A stretch of 21,783 bases of DNA from an uncultured Desulfovibrio sp. (GCF_949282365.1 NZ_CASDOY010000031.1:1-21783), one strand, 5' to 3'; numbered from the stretch's first letter, positions 1 to 8,919 are shown. Notes: a model not told the origin generated them from the letters alone. A program made the numbers and translations.

Positions 1-99
1 CGTGACGCCCTGGACGCCTACGCCGCCTTCCCCTTCACCGACGAAGTGCGCAACAAGATCATGTACGAAAACGCCCGCAAGGTCCTGAAACTGGCCTAG
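1..99 (+). CDS. Amidohydrolase-like protein, C-terminal end (partial)
   Basis: The frame is open from the first base and ends at TAG 97-99, giving the last 32 residues of a protein that begins outside the window. The ending, with NKIMYENARKVLKL, matches the usual C-terminus of metal-dependent amidohydrolases of the amidohydrolase-2 (PF04909-like) type, where the final helix carries a 'KI.Y.NA..L..L' pattern. Catalytic residues are not in view, so substrate and reaction cannot be stated. It lies 24 bases before a transporter gene on the same strand, and the two are probably co-transcribed, suggesting uptake and breakdown of the same organic acid or aromatic compound. The family call rests on one short motif and is moderate. 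Confidence 0.5.
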   Translation, partial: RDALDAYAAFPFTDEVRNKIMYENARKVLKLA

Positions 100-123
100 T
101 CGAACCCTCAAGGAGCAAACAGC

Positions 124-1458
124 ATGAGCGATACTCCCAACAACGGACACTGCCAGCAGAACCTGCGCCGCGTGGTCGTTTCCTCCCTCATCGGTGCGGT
201 CATCGAATGGTATGACTTTTTCCTGTACGGTGTCGTGGCCGGCATCGTCTTCAACAAGATCTACTTCCCCGACTTCGACCCCACGGTGGGCACGGTCCTG
301 GCTTTCGCCACCTTTGCCGTGGGGTTCGTGGCACGTCCGCTTGGTGGTATCGTCTTCGGCCACTTCGGTGACAAGCTGGGCCGCAAGAAGATGCTGGTCC
401 TGACCCTGGAGATCATGGGCGTGGCCACCGTGGGCATCGGCCTGGTGCCCTCCTATGACACCATCGGCATCTGGGCCCCCATCCTGCTGGTGCTCTGCCG
501 TCTGGCCCAGGGCATCGGCATCGGCGGCGAATGGGGCGGCGCCGTGCTCATGGCCTTTGAATCCGCGCCGCCGCACAAGCGCGCCTTCTACGGCAGCCTG
601 CCCCAGGTGGGCCTGGCCCTGGGCCTGATGCTGGCCTCGGGCGTCATCGGCCTGCTGTCCTTCTTCCTCAGCGACGAGGCATTCCTGGCCTGGGGCTGGC
701 GCGTGGCCTTCATCCTCAGCGCCGTGCTGGTGGGCGTGGGCGCCTACATCCGCATCTCCGTCCAGGAGACCCAGGACTTCTCCTCGGCCAAGAAGAAGAC
801 CGACCAGGTCAAGTACCCCATCCTGGCCGCCTTCAAACATTATCCCCGCACCCTCACGGCCTGCGTGGGCGCGCGCTTCGTGGAAGGCATCGCCTTCAAC
901 GTCTTCGGCGTCTTCTCCCTGACCTACCTGACCAATTCCTGCGGCCTGGACAAGACCGTGAGCCTGTTCGTCATCGTGGGTGCCGCCGCGGTCATGGCCG
1001 TGGCCATCCCCTTCTGGGGCATGCGGGCCGACAGCTGAGGCCGCGCGCGCATCTTCGGCATCGCCGCCATCCTGCTGGGCATCACCGCCTACCCCACCTT
1101 CTGGGTGCTGCACAACTTCAGCCAGAACGTGCCGCTGGTCTTCCTGGCCATCGCCCTGCCCTTCGGCATCATCTACGGCGCGGCCTACGCCACCATGTCC
1201 AGCCTGTTCTCGGGCAGCTTCGAGCCCACGGTGCGCTACTCCGCCGTTTCCTTCATCTACCAGTTCTCCGGGATCTTCGCCTCCGGCCTGACCCCCATGA
1301 TCGCCACCATGCTGGTCAGCAGCAATGACGGCCAGCCCTGGTACCTGTGCGGCTACCTGCTGGCCGCGGCGGTCATAAGCTGCCTGAGCACCCTCTGGAT
1401 CACCCGCCTCCACGGCAGGGAAGCACTGCCCCATGAACCGGAGGACGCCGCACGATAG
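124..1458 (+). pseudogene. MHS-family MFS transporter interrupted by an in-frame TGA
   Basis: This encodes a metabolite:H+ symporter of the major facilitator superfamily, an inner-membrane carrier for organic acids or similar solutes. The first part (residues 1-304) has the MHS signature EWYDFFLYG at 28-36, RPLGG at 71-75 and MFS motif A GHFGDKLGRKK at 79-89. At codon 305 (1036-1038) the frame hits TGA, then continues open in the same frame to TAG at 1456-1458, for 444 codons in all, a normal family length. The stop falls in the second copy of motif A (ADS-stop-GRAR), where relatives have a hydrophobic or aromatic residue, so TGG to TGA is a simple explanation. The 304-residue product would lack the last helices and is unlikely to transport. 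Start ATG 124 has AGGAG at 111-115. It may be a recent nonsense mutation, a sequencing error or a readthrough site. Confidence 0.8.
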
Positions 1459-1816
1459 TCCGTCCGTCTTCCCGCCCTCCCTCGCTTCTTCATCCGGGAC
1501 CGGGCGGGACAGCCGCCCGCACCACACCCCGGACAGCGGACACCAAGAAGGGGGGACAGCCCGAGGCTGTCCCCCCTTCTTGCATCCATGTTGGACGCTC
1601 CCTGCCGCGCATGGCGCCGACCCGTAGGACGGAGCCTCGCGCCCGTCCGGCCCCGTCGCAGTCCGGCGGCAGGCCCTCTCCGGCCCCGTCCGGCAGCAGG
1701 GACGGCCCGCCCTCCCGGACAGCATCCGGCAAAGCGTATCCTCCGGCCCTTCCGGCCGTCCCGGCCACGCCGGGCCAGACTTTGGCCGCCATGGTCGCGC
1801 CGCTCCTGGAGCCGCC
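1459..1816. other. Intergenic region between convergent genes
   Basis: These 358 bases lie between the end of the transporter reading frame and the end of the minus-strand exported-protein gene. The only clear structure is the 18-bp inverted repeat at 1544-1582. The remainder is very GC-rich and carries short open frames on both strands without recognisable domains or ribosome binding sites; I regard these as non-coding. Confidence 0.6.
1544..1582. terminator. Perfect 18-bp inverted repeat, likely terminator between convergent genes
   Basis: The arms 1544-1561 and 1565-1582 are perfect reverse complements with a 3-base loop (CGA). The position, between two converging genes, suits a bidirectional terminator. 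Neither side has a clear T-tract, so it is not a textbook intrinsic terminator. It could instead be a copy of a dispersed repeat. Confidence 0.6.
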
Positions 1817-2491
1817 TCAAAAATCAAGACTGAACTGCATGCCCAGCCCCAGGGACGCGTCCCTGTCCTCGGGCCTGTTGCCCTTGCCCCATTCCCTGTC
1901 CTCGTCCCGGAGCATCAGCTCGGGGCCGATGGTCAGGCTGGCGTCGTCGCTGTCCATGATGTCGGCATAGGCCCGCACCACATGCCGCCGTTCCAGGGGC
2001 CGCAGCTCGTCGGCCCGGCCTTCGCCGGAGGGCAGCTCCGCATGCCACACGGAATCGTCGCGCCGGATGTTCACGCCCAGACGGCTTTTCTCGCCGTCGT
2101 CCCTGAGGGCCTGCTTCGCACGCGACCCCGCTTTGGCCTGGCGGTCCGCCTGGCGCAGGGCATGCTCGATGCTGGCGGCATTGCCGCGGTCGCGGCCAAG
2201 GGCCCGCTTGCGCAGGGAGTCCGTCTCCACGCCGTCCCGCCACAGGGCGGCGTCCCTGTCGCTGGAAGTGCCGAAGCCCCAGGACTGCCCGTTCCCGGAC
2301 GTCCCGCGCCCCGCCGTGCCGGCAGGGGGCGCTTTGGCCGCGGGCGCGGTCGCTGCCTTCCCTATGGGCAGCGCTTTGGCTGGGGGCGCAGACGCCGCCT
2401 TGCCCTGTTCCACCGCCGGGAGCGTCACGGGATCGAGGAGCAGCAGCGCAAGGGACAGGGCGCCCCAAAACAAAGATACATGATGCAACAT
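1817..2491 (-). CDS. Exported protein of unknown function, possibly outer-membrane associated
   Basis: I do not recognise a family. The 224-residue product from ATG 2489-2491 begins with a hydrophobic signal-like segment (residues 5-20, rich in Leu and Ala) with possible cleavage near LPA 24-26. Residues 27-60 are a Pro/Ala/Lys low-complexity linker with repeated AK and PP units. Residues 75-140 are highly charged, rich in Arg and Asp. The C-terminus is more regular and ends in GLGMQFSLDF; a final Phe with alternating hydrophobics is typical of outer-membrane beta-barrel proteins, but only a few strands would fit. An upstream in-frame ATG at 2647 would add 52 residues before the signal segment and is less likely. 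No good Shine-Dalgarno sequence precedes ATG 2491; a promoter-like sequence ends six bases before it, so the mRNA may be leaderless. Confidence 0.6.
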   Translation of the reverse strand: MLHHVSLFWGALSLALLLLDPVTLPAVEQGKAASAPPAKALPIGKAATAPAAKAPPAGTAGRGTSGNGQSWGFGTSSDRDAALWRDGVETDSLRKRALGRDRGNAASIEHALRQADRQAKAGSRAKQALRDDGEKSRLGVNIRRDDSVWHAELPSGEGRADELRPLERRHVVRAYADIMDSDDASLTIGPELMLRDEDREWGKGNRPEDRDASLGLGMQFSLDF

Positions 2492-2497
2492 GGCGGC

Positions 2498-2527
2498 AGG
2501 ATATCCGGCCTGCCACCGGCTTGTAAA
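2498..2527 (-). promoter_or_regulatory. Candidate promoter very close to the start codon of the exported-protein gene
   Basis: On the minus strand, TTTACA (2527-2522) and TATCCT (2503-2498) are separated by 18 bases, and only six bases lie between the -10 box and the ATG. Transcription would begin at or next to the start codon, consistent with the missing Shine-Dalgarno. The -35 box and the bases after it (TTTACAAGCC) are identical to those upstream of the DUF362 gene. Confidence 0.4.
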
Positions 2528-2782
2528 GCCATGCCCGGAAGCGGCCCAAAGCCATGCCGGGACAGGCGCAGGGGACGGGCGGCAGGGACCGGGCGACGAA
2601 GGAGCATGCGGCCCGACAATGGGCTGGCGCTGCGCTGGTGACGGCATGAAGGCATGGACGCCGGCCTGCGGAGGGCCCCGCGGTCCGGCGGCGACCGTCG
2701 ACGCCGGCAGGGCCCCTGCGGACCGGGCATGGGCGGAGCGCGCTATCGGCCGGCTGCGGGGATGCCGGCCTGCGCCCGCGCG
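2528..2782. other. GC-rich spacer between the exported-protein gene and the efflux-operon terminator
   Basis: I see no gene here. Short open frames exist on both strands but lack domains or ribosome binding sites. It separates the end of the efflux operon from the promoter of the exported-protein gene. Confidence 0.5.
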
Positions 2783-2817
2783 AAAAAAAAGGAAGGACGC
2801 CCGAAGACGTCCTTCCT
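2783..2817 (-). terminator. Intrinsic terminator of the efflux operon
   Basis: On the minus strand, a 10-bp stem (AGGAAGGACG, arms 2817-2808 and 2799-2790) closes an 8-base loop and runs into an eight-base T-tract (the A run at 2783-2790 on the plus strand). It lies 24 bases after the stop codon of the outer-membrane factor gene. This is a textbook rho-independent terminator. Confidence 0.92.
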
Positions 2818-2840
2818 GTCATGCTGCGGAGGATGGAGCG

Positions 2841-4376
2841 CTAGCGTTGCGCGGCGGGGCTGGCCGTCGCGGGAGCGGCCGCGGGCAGAGAGGCCTTCTG
2901 GCCGGCGGCATCGTGGGTCCTGACCAGCTCGTCCGCATCCGCCACCGGGAAGGAGGGCTTGACGTTGGGATCCTGCCAGCCGCCGCCCAGGGCCATGCAG
3001 ACACTGACCACGGCATTGAGGCGGTCGCGCAGGGCATTGGCCAGGCTCAGCTCGGCGCTGAACAGCTGGCGTTCGGCATCCAGCACGGTCAGGTAGTCGG
3101 TATAGCCGTTGTCGTACTGCAGGCGGGCGATCTCCACGGCGCGGCGCAGGCTGTCCACCTGGGCCTGACCGGCGGCCACGATGGCGTCGGCCTGGCGCTG
3201 GGCGGTCAGGGAGGTGCGCACGTCCTTGAAGGCGTTCTGCACGGTCTTGCGGTAGACCGCGATGGAGGCTTCCTTCTGGGCCTCGGCGTCCTTGACGTTG
3301 TACCAGGTGCGGCCGAAGTCCAGCAGGGGCATGGAACCGGTCACGCCGTAGCTCCAGGCGCCGGCGGGACCGCTGAAGAGGTTGATGACGCTGGCGCTGA
3401 GGGTGCCCAGCATGCCCGTCAGCGAGATGGACGGGAAGAACTCGGCCCGGGCCACGCCGATATTGGCGTTGTAGGCCATGATCATGTACTCGGCGGCGCG
3501 CACGTCGGGGCGGCGTTCCAGCAGCTCGGACGGCAGGCCCGCAGGCAGCACGGGCGGCGCGGGCAGCTTGCTGATGTCGCCGCCGCGCGGCATGACGCCG
3601 TTCATGATCTCGCGGGGCGAGCGCCCCAGCAGCACGGCCAGGCTGGCTTCGGCATTGTCCACCTCCACCAGGGAGGTATGCACCTGGGCGCGGGCGGTCT
3701 CCACCTCGGCCCGGGCGCGCTGCCAGTCGAGCTCGGTGATGTCGCCCTGACGGTAGCGGCTGGTATAGATGTCGAACGCATCCTCGCGGGTGCGCAGGGT
3801 CCTTTGGGCCGTGGCCAGCTGCATGTCCAGAGCCAGGAGGGCGAAATAGCTCTGGGCCGTCTGGCTGGCCACGGAAAGACGCAGGGCTTCGTGGCTGACC
3901 ACGGTGTTCAGCAGCACATCCGACAACATGGTGTAATTGTTGCGGTACTTGCCCCAGAAGTCCAGCTCCCAGCTGGCCGAGAGCTGGCCCTGATAGTTCA
4001 CATAGGAACGGTCCGCCAGGTCGCTGTAATTGGCGACCCTGGTGGAGTTGCTCTGCGAGGCGGCCGCGCCGGCACCGCTGACCGTGGGCGCCAGCTGGCT
4101 GGTGCCCACGCCCAGTTTGGCCGCGGCGGAATCGATCTTGGCCAGGCTTTCCGCCAGGTCCTGATTGTTCTTCAGGGCCTCCGCCACCAGGGCGTTGAGG
4201 ACGGGATCATTGAAGCGCGTCCACCAGTCGGTGTTCAGCGGGCTGGGCCCCAGATCCACGGACCGCCATTCCTTGGGGATGTCCTGCTCGGGACGTTTAT
4301 AGTCGGGAGCCAGGGAACAGCCCGTGACGGCCAGGCAGAGCACCAGCGTCAGGCCCGCTTTCAGAAAGGGGCTCAT
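2841..4376 (-). CDS. RND efflux outer-membrane factor lipoprotein (NodT/OprM type)
   Basis: The 511-residue protein is the outer-membrane channel of a tripartite drug/solute efflux pump. The signal peptide ends in lipobox VTGC with Cys20 as the lipidated residue, followed by SLAPDYKRPE, the usual start of mature NodT-family factors. Two outer-membrane efflux (OEP) repeats follow, rich in long amphipathic helices with Ala and Gln, for example the segment around LARLQYDNGYTDYLTVLDAE in the second repeat. The C-terminus is a short Ala/Pro tail after the second repeat. Length is as expected for the family. Its ATG overlaps the stop of the RND pump gene by four bases (ATGA at 4376-4373), showing translational coupling, and a strong terminator follows. 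The exact substrate cannot be read from sequence. Confidence 0.93.
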   Translation of the reverse strand: MSPFLKAGLTLVLCLAVTGCSLAPDYKRPEQDIPKEWRSVDLGPSPLNTDWWTRFNDPVLNALVAEALKNNQDLAESLAKIDSAAAKLGVGTSQLAPTVSGAGAAASQSNSTRVANYSDLADRSYVNYQGQLSASWELDFWGKYRNNYTMLSDVLLNTVVSHEALRLSVASQTAQSYFALLALDMQLATAQRTLRTREDAFDIYTSRYRQGDITELDWQRARAEVETARAQVHTSLVEVDNAEASLAVLLGRSPREIMNGVMPRGGDISKLPAPPVLPAGLPSELLERRPDVRAAEYMIMAYNANIGVARAEFFPSISLTGMLGTLSASVINLFSGPAGAWSYGVTGSMPLLDFGRTWYNVKDAEAQKEASIAVYRKTVQNAFKDVRTSLTAQRQADAIVAAGQAQVDSLRRAVEIARLQYDNGYTDYLTVLDAERQLFSAELSLANALRDRLNAVVSVCMALGGGWQDPNVKPSFPVADADELVRTHDAAGQKASLPAAAPATASPAAQR

Positions 4377-7300
4377 ATATCGTCCTCCTCGTCAAAGTTT
4401 TTCTTGCCTTCATTGGGGTCCTTCTTGCCCTGCAGCTTCAGGGACACCTGCATGATGGTGCGGAAGAAGAAGGGGATGAAGAGCGTGGCGATGCAGGTGG
4501 CGGCCAGCATGCCGCCCACCACGGCGGTGCCGATGGCGTGACGGCTGTTGGCGCCGGCACCGGAACTGATGGCCAGCGGCACGCAGCCCAGGATGAAGGC
4601 CAGCGAGGTCATGACGATGGGACGGAAGCGCAGACGCGCCGCATGCATGGCGGCCACGTCCAGGCTGCGCCCGCCGCGCCAGGCCTCGACGGCGAATTCC
4701 ACGATCAGGATGGCGTTTTTGGCTGCCAGGCCCACCAGGGTGACCAGGGCCACCTGGAAGTAGACGTCGTTGGACAGGTCGCGCAGCCAGGTGGCCACCA
4801 GGGCGCCGAAGACGCCGAAGGGCACGGCCGTGAGCACGGCCAGCGGCAGGGACCAGCTTTCGTACTGGGCGGCCAGGATCAGGAAGACCATGACCAGGGC
4901 CAGCACGAAGATGATGGTGGTATCGGCGCTGGCCAGCTTTTCCTGCAGGGCCGAACCCACCCAGCCCAGGGCGTAGTCGCTGGACAGCATGTTGGTGGCC
5001 ACCAGTTCCATGGCTTCCAGGGCCTGGCCGGAGGAATAGCCCTCGGCCGGTTCGCCCATGAGGTGGGCGGCCGGGAAGACGTTGTAGCGTTCCATGGTCT
5101 GGGGCGCGGTGCGGCGTTCCAGGGTCATGATGGCATCCAGGGGCACCATGTCGCCCTTGTTGGTCCGCACAAAGACGTCATGCAGGGATTCGGGCAGCAG
5201 GCGGTAATCGGACTCGGCCTGCAGGCGCACCTGGAAGGTACGGCCCAGATAGTTGAAGTCGTTGACATAGAGCGCGCCGAAGGTGGCGTTCATGGCCGTG
5301 AAGACATCGCTGATGCTGATGCCCATGTCCTTGCAGCGCTCGCGGTCCAGATTGGCGTAGAGCTGGGGCGCGCCGGTGGAGAACAGGCTGCGCACCGTGC
5401 CGATGGCCGGGTATTTGGGCTGGCCGTTCTCGTCCCTGGACGTGGCCTCGGCCACGAAGGCGTTGGCCGTGGCTTCCAGGTCATAGATGGTGCCGTCGCC
5501 GCGCATCTGGATGTAGCCTTCAAAACCGCCCGTGGTGGACATGCCGCTGATGGGCGGCGGCGTGAAGCCGATGGTCACGGCCTCGGGCTGCAACATGGTC
5601 ACGCCCAGCACCTTGGCGCTGATGGCCGAGGCGCTGCTTTCCGGCGTCTGGCGCTCGCTCCAGGGCCTGAGGGTGGCGAAGAAGGTACCGTAGTTGCTCT
5701 TGATGGACATAGACGAGATGTCCAGGCCGTTCAGGGTCATGACCGTTTCCACGGCCGGGTCCTTGAGCAGGGTGTCCACCACCACGCGGGTCACGTCGCG
5801 GGTGCGGTTCTGCACGGCGCCGTCGTCCAGGATGGTCATGCCCAGGATGTAGCCCTGGTCCTCGTTGGGCACCAGGCCGCCGGGCACCACCCGGAACAGG
5901 AAGACCAGGCTGGCGATCATGCAGCCGAAGAGGAGCATGGAGATCAGGCCGTGATCCTTGACGAAGCGCACCGTACGCACATAGCGGTGCGTGGTCTTGC
6001 TGAACAGGTAGTTGAAGATGACGAAGGGCTTGGCCGGCTGGTGGTCGTGCGCGTGCGGCTTGAGCAGCAGGGAGCACAGGGCCGGGGTCAGGGTCAGGGC
6101 CACGATGCCCGAGAGCACCACGGACACCGAGATGGTGATGGCGAACTGCTTGTACATCTGGCCGGCAAGGCCGCCCATGAAGGACACGGGGATGAACACG
6201 GCGCAGAGCACCAGCACGATGGCGATGACCGGGGCCGTGACCTCGCTCATGGCCTTGGCCGTGGCTTCCTTGGGCGGCAGGTGCTCGGTGCTCATGATGC
6301 GTTCCACGTTCTCCAGCACCACGATGGCGTCGTCCACCACGATACCGATGGCCAGCACCATGCCGAACAGGGTCAGGGTGTTGATGGTGTAGCCCAGGGC
6401 GTACATGCCCGCGAAGGTGCCGATGATGGACACGGGCACGGCGATGCAGGGGATGAGGGTGGCGCGCCAGCTCTGCAGGAAGACGAAGACCACGATGAAC
6501 ACCAGGATCATGGCTTCCACCAGGGTGTTGATCACTTCGTGGATGGATTCCATGACGAATTCGTTGGTGTCCACGATGACCTTGTAGTCGATGCCCTCGG
6601 GGAAGTTCCTGGACAGTTCCTGGATACGGGCGGTCACGGCGTCGCCGGTGGCGATGGCGTTGGCGCCGGGCAGCAGATAGATGCCCATGGCGCGCGTCAC
6701 CATGCCGTTGTATTCGCTGTTGACGCTGTAGTCCTTGGCGCCCATCTCGATGCGGGCCACGTCCTTGAGGCGCAGCATGGCGCTGCCCTCGCCGGTGCGG
6801 ATGATGATCTCGCCGAATTCCTCGGGCGTGTTCAGGCGGCCCTTGGTGTCGATCTGCCAGGAGAGCTGGGCCGTGTCGGGCATGGGCGCGTCGCCCAGGC
6901 GGCCGGGCGAGAACTGCGAGTTCTGTTCCTGGATGGCCGCCGAGACCTCGCCCACGGTGACGCCGTACTTGGCCAGCTTGTCCGGGATGAGCCAGATGCG
7001 CATGGAATAGTCCATGTAGCCGAACACGGTCACGTCGCCCACGCCGGGCACGCGCTTGAGTTCGTCGGCCACGTTCACCTGCATGTAGTTGTGCAGGTAC
7101 ACGGCGTCATAGCGGCCGTCCGGCGAGTAGAGGGCGATGACCTGCAGCATGGCCGGCGAACGCTTGACCACGGTCACGCCCTGCAGGCGCACGGTCTCGG
7201 GCAGGGTGCTCTGGGTCAGGTTGACCTTGTTGTTGACGTTGACCAGGGCCATGTCCGGGTCGGTGCCCAGACTGAAATAGACGTTGATGGAGCCCGAACC

Positions 7301-7573
7301 GGAACCCGAGGAGGCCGTGGAGGACATGTAGAGCATGTTTTCCACGCCGTTGATGTTCACTTCCAGGGGGGCCAGCACGGTGCTGGCGATGGTCTCGGCC
7401 GAAGCGCCGGGGTAGAAGGCCGTCACGTTGACCGTGGGCGGCACCAGTTCGGGATACTGGGCGATGGGCAGGGCCTTCATGGCCAGCGCGCCCACCAGGG
7501 TGATCACGATGGAGATGACCGACGAAAGGATGGGCCGGCGCAGGAAGATGTTTGGTTTTGCCGAAGCTGCCAT
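4373..7573 (-). CDS. RND multidrug efflux pump, inner-membrane subunit (AcrB/MexB-type, HAE1)
   Basis: The 1066-residue proton-driven pump has the length and layout of HAE1 transporters: N-terminal helix (FLRRPILSSVISI), large periplasmic porter domain, helices 2-6, second periplasmic domain and helices 8-12. The proton-relay aspartates of TM4 are visible in GIVVDDAIVVLEN (Asp414, Asp415), and the TM10 lysine is in GLAAKNAILIVEF (about Lys952). The C-terminus ends in a charged tail (KKNFDEEDDI). It starts 10 bases after the adaptor gene, with an AGGTGAT ribosome site overlapping the adaptor stop codon, and overlaps the outer-membrane factor gene. Such pumps export hydrophobic drugs, bile acids, dyes or solvents, but the substrate here is unknown. 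Confidence 0.96.
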   Translation of the reverse strand: MAASAKPNIFLRRPILSSVISIVITLVGALAMKALPIAQYPELVPPTVNVTAFYPGASAETIASTVLAPLEVNINGVENMLYMSSTASSGSGSGSINVYFSLGTDPDMALVNVNNKVNLTQSTLPETVRLQGVTVVKRSPAMLQVIALYSPDGRYDAVYLHNYMQVNVADELKRVPGVGDVTVFGYMDYSMRIWLIPDKLAKYGVTVGEVSAAIQEQNSQFSPGRLGDAPMPDTAQLSWQIDTKGRLNTPEEFGEIIIRTGEGSAMLRLKDVARIEMGAKDYSVNSEYNGMVTRAMGIYLLPGANAIATGDAVTARIQELSRNFPEGIDYKVIVDTNEFVMESIHEVINTLVEAMILVFIVVFVFLQSWRATLIPCIAVPVSIIGTFAGMYALGYTINTLTLFGMVLAIGIVVDDAIVVLENVERIMSTEHLPPKEATAKAMSEVTAPVIAIVLVLCAVFIPVSFMGGLAGQMYKQFAITISVSVVLSGIVALTLTPALCSLLLKPHAHDHQPAKPFVIFNYLFSKTTHRYVRTVRFVKDHGLISMLLFGCMIASLVFLFRVVPGGLVPNEDQGYILGMTILDDGAVQNRTRDVTRVVVDTLLKDPAVETVMTLNGLDISSMSIKSNYGTFFATLRPWSERQTPESSASAISAKVLGVTMLQPEAVTIGFTPPPISGMSTTGGFEGYIQMRGDGTIYDLEATANAFVAEATSRDENGQPKYPAIGTVRSLFSTGAPQLYANLDRERCKDMGISISDVFTAMNATFGALYVNDFNYLGRTFQVRLQAESDYRLLPESLHDVFVRTNKGDMVPLDAIMTLERRTAPQTMERYNVFPAAHLMGEPAEGYSSGQALEAMELVATNMLSSDYALGWVGSALQEKLASADTTIIFVLALVMVFLILAAQYESWSLPLAVLTAVPFGVFGALVATWLRDLSNDVYFQVALVTLVGLAAKNAILIVEFAVEAWRGGRSLDVAAMHAARLRFRPIVMTSLAFILGCVPLAISSGAGANSRHAIGTAVVGGMLAATCIATLFIPFFFRTIMQVSLKLQGKKDPNEGKKNFDEEDDI

Positions 7574-7583
7574 GGACGATCAC

Positions 7584-8708
7584 CTACTTCTGAGCGGGCT
7601 GCTGGGCGGCCTGTCCCTGCGGGGCCTTCTGGTCGTCCATGACGCGGACCTTGGCGCCGGGGCGGGCCTTGATCATGCCTTCACAGATGATGCGTTCCCC
7701 GCCCTTGAGGCCGGAATCCACCAGGTACATGTCGCCGATGGTCTCGCTGACCTCCACCTTCTGGGTGCCGACCACATTGTCCTTGTCCAGGGTCATGACG
7801 AAGGAGCCCTTCTGGGTGATGAGCACGGCCTTCTGCGGGATGAGCACGGCGTCGACCAGCACGTCGCCGTCCATGAAGATGCGCACATACTGGCCGGGCA
7901 TGATCTGGCCGTCGCTGTTGGCGAAGGAGGCACGGGCCTGCACCACGCCGGTCTCGGGCTGCACGCGGCTGTCGATGAAGTCCACCAGGCCTTCGCCCTG
8001 GTACATGCTGCCGTCCAGCAGGCGCAGGCGCGCCTTGTAGACGTTGCCCTCGGGGAAGCGCAGGCGGCCTTCGGCGGCCAGCTGCTGGCGGCGCATGTGC
8101 TGCGGCGCGGCGATGGAAAAGTCGATGTACATGGGATCGGTCTGATCCACATAGGTCAGCAGGGAATTGTTGCTGACCAGGTTGCCGGGGGTGAAGCTTT
8201 CCTTGGAGCTGTAGCCGGAAACAGGGGCCACCACCTGGCAGTAATCCAGATTGATGCGGGCGGCGCGCAGGGCGGCCTTGGTATTGTCATAGGCGGCCTT
8301 GGCGTTGTCGCGGTCCTTCTGGGAAACGGCGTTCTTGGCGAACAGGGGGCGGATGCGGTTCCATTCGCGCAGGGCGCTGTCGTACTGGGCCTCGGCCTGC
8401 TGCACGGCGGCCTCGTACTGGTCGCGCTCGATCTGGAACATGAGCTGGCCGGCCTTGACGAACTCCCCTTCGCGGTAGAGGCGCTTTTCGATGATGCCCT
8501 GCACGCGGGCGCGCACTTCCACGGACCGGGAGCCGGAGGCCTGGGCCTGGAATTCAGCGGGCCAGGGCACGTCCCTGACTTCCACCTGGAAGACGCCCAC
8601 CGGCGGCGCGGGCATCTGTCCTTTTTTGGCACCTTCATCCTTGCAGGCCGCAAGGCTGAAACAGAGAAGCAACAGCAGTGTTGCCGGAAGAATCTGTTTT
8701 CTGGTCAT
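7584..8708 (-). CDS. RND efflux periplasmic adaptor lipoprotein (AcrA/MexA-type membrane fusion protein)
   Basis: The 374-residue adaptor links the pump to the outer-membrane channel. From ATG 8706-8708 it has a signal peptide with lipobox LAAC (Cys22). After it come the first half of the lipoyl-like domain (VRARVQGIIEKRLYREGEFV), a helical hairpin rich in Ala/Gln (about residues 100-160), the second lipoyl half (VVAPVSGYSSKESFTPGNLV), and beta-barrel and membrane-proximal domains (for example RARASFANSDGQIMPGQYV in part). An in-frame ATG at 8765 would add 19 residues before the signal peptide; I reject it because AGGAG lies 10 bases before ATG 8708. First gene of the three-gene operon. No regulator gene is adjacent. 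Confidence 0.94.
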   Translation of the reverse strand: MTRKQILPATLLLLLCFSLAACKDEGAKKGQMPAPPVGVFQVEVRDVPWPAEFQAQASGSRSVEVRARVQGIIEKRLYREGEFVKAGQLMFQIERDQYEAAVQQAEAQYDSALREWNRIRPLFAKNAVSQKDRDNAKAAYDNTKAALRAARINLDYCQVVAPVSGYSSKESFTPGNLVSNNSLLTYVDQTDPMYIDFSIAAPQHMRRQQLAAEGRLRFPEGNVYKARLRLLDGSMYQGEGLVDFIDSRVQPETGVVQARASFANSDGQIMPGQYVRIFMDGDVLVDAVLIPQKAVLITQKGSFVMTLDKDNVVGTQKVEVSETIGDMYLVDSGLKGGERIICEGMIKARPGAKVRVMDDQKAPQGQAAQQPAQK

Positions 8709-8750
8709 AATCTCTCTACTCCTGGGAGCAGCGCCGGGGCTGCACGAATG

Positions 8751-8779
8751 AAAGCCCGCCCGCAAAGCGAACGGGCTTT
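8751..8779. repeat. Inverted repeat in the leader of the efflux operon
   Basis: The arms AAAGCCCG (8751-8758) and CGGGCTTT (8772-8779) are perfect complements around a 13-base loop. They lie between the candidate promoter and the adaptor start codon, so they would form a hairpin in the mRNA leader. There is no T-tract on either side. Confidence 0.5.
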
Positions 8780-8786
8780 GAATCCC

Positions 8787-8816
8787 CTGCTAAACATTTT
8801 TTGCAAAATGCGTCAA
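8787..8816 (-). promoter_or_regulatory. Candidate promoter and operator of the efflux operon
   Basis: On the minus strand, TTGACG (8816-8811) resembles a -35 box and TAGCAG (8792-8787) is a weak -10 box 18 bases further. Between them is a palindrome, CATTTT (8795-8800) and AAAATG (8805-8810) around four bases. A palindrome in this position is typical of a repressor site that blocks RNA polymerase. The -10 match is poor, so the promoter call is tentative. Confidence 0.35.
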
Positions 8817-8919
8817 GAAAGGCAGGATTATTCGGCCGTTAAAGTATGCTGGGCAAAAATCCTTCTATTTCAGTAAGATAGAGAACCGTAGGGTTTTTTC
8901 GTAACTATTTGTTTTTATT

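Noticed and set aside
1036..1080. Selenocysteine insertion at the transporter TGA
   Set aside because: No clear SECIS-like stem-loop is visible just downstream, and MFS transporters are not known selenoproteins; Trp to stop is simpler.
2490..4541. A 683-codon plus-strand open frame
   Set aside because: Antisense to the outer-membrane factor gene and its terminator; no recognisable domain.
4538..7642. A 1034-codon open frame on the plus strand
   Set aside because: It is antisense to the RND pump gene; its product is a His/Gly/Asp-rich sequence without domains, an effect of high GC third positions in the pump gene.
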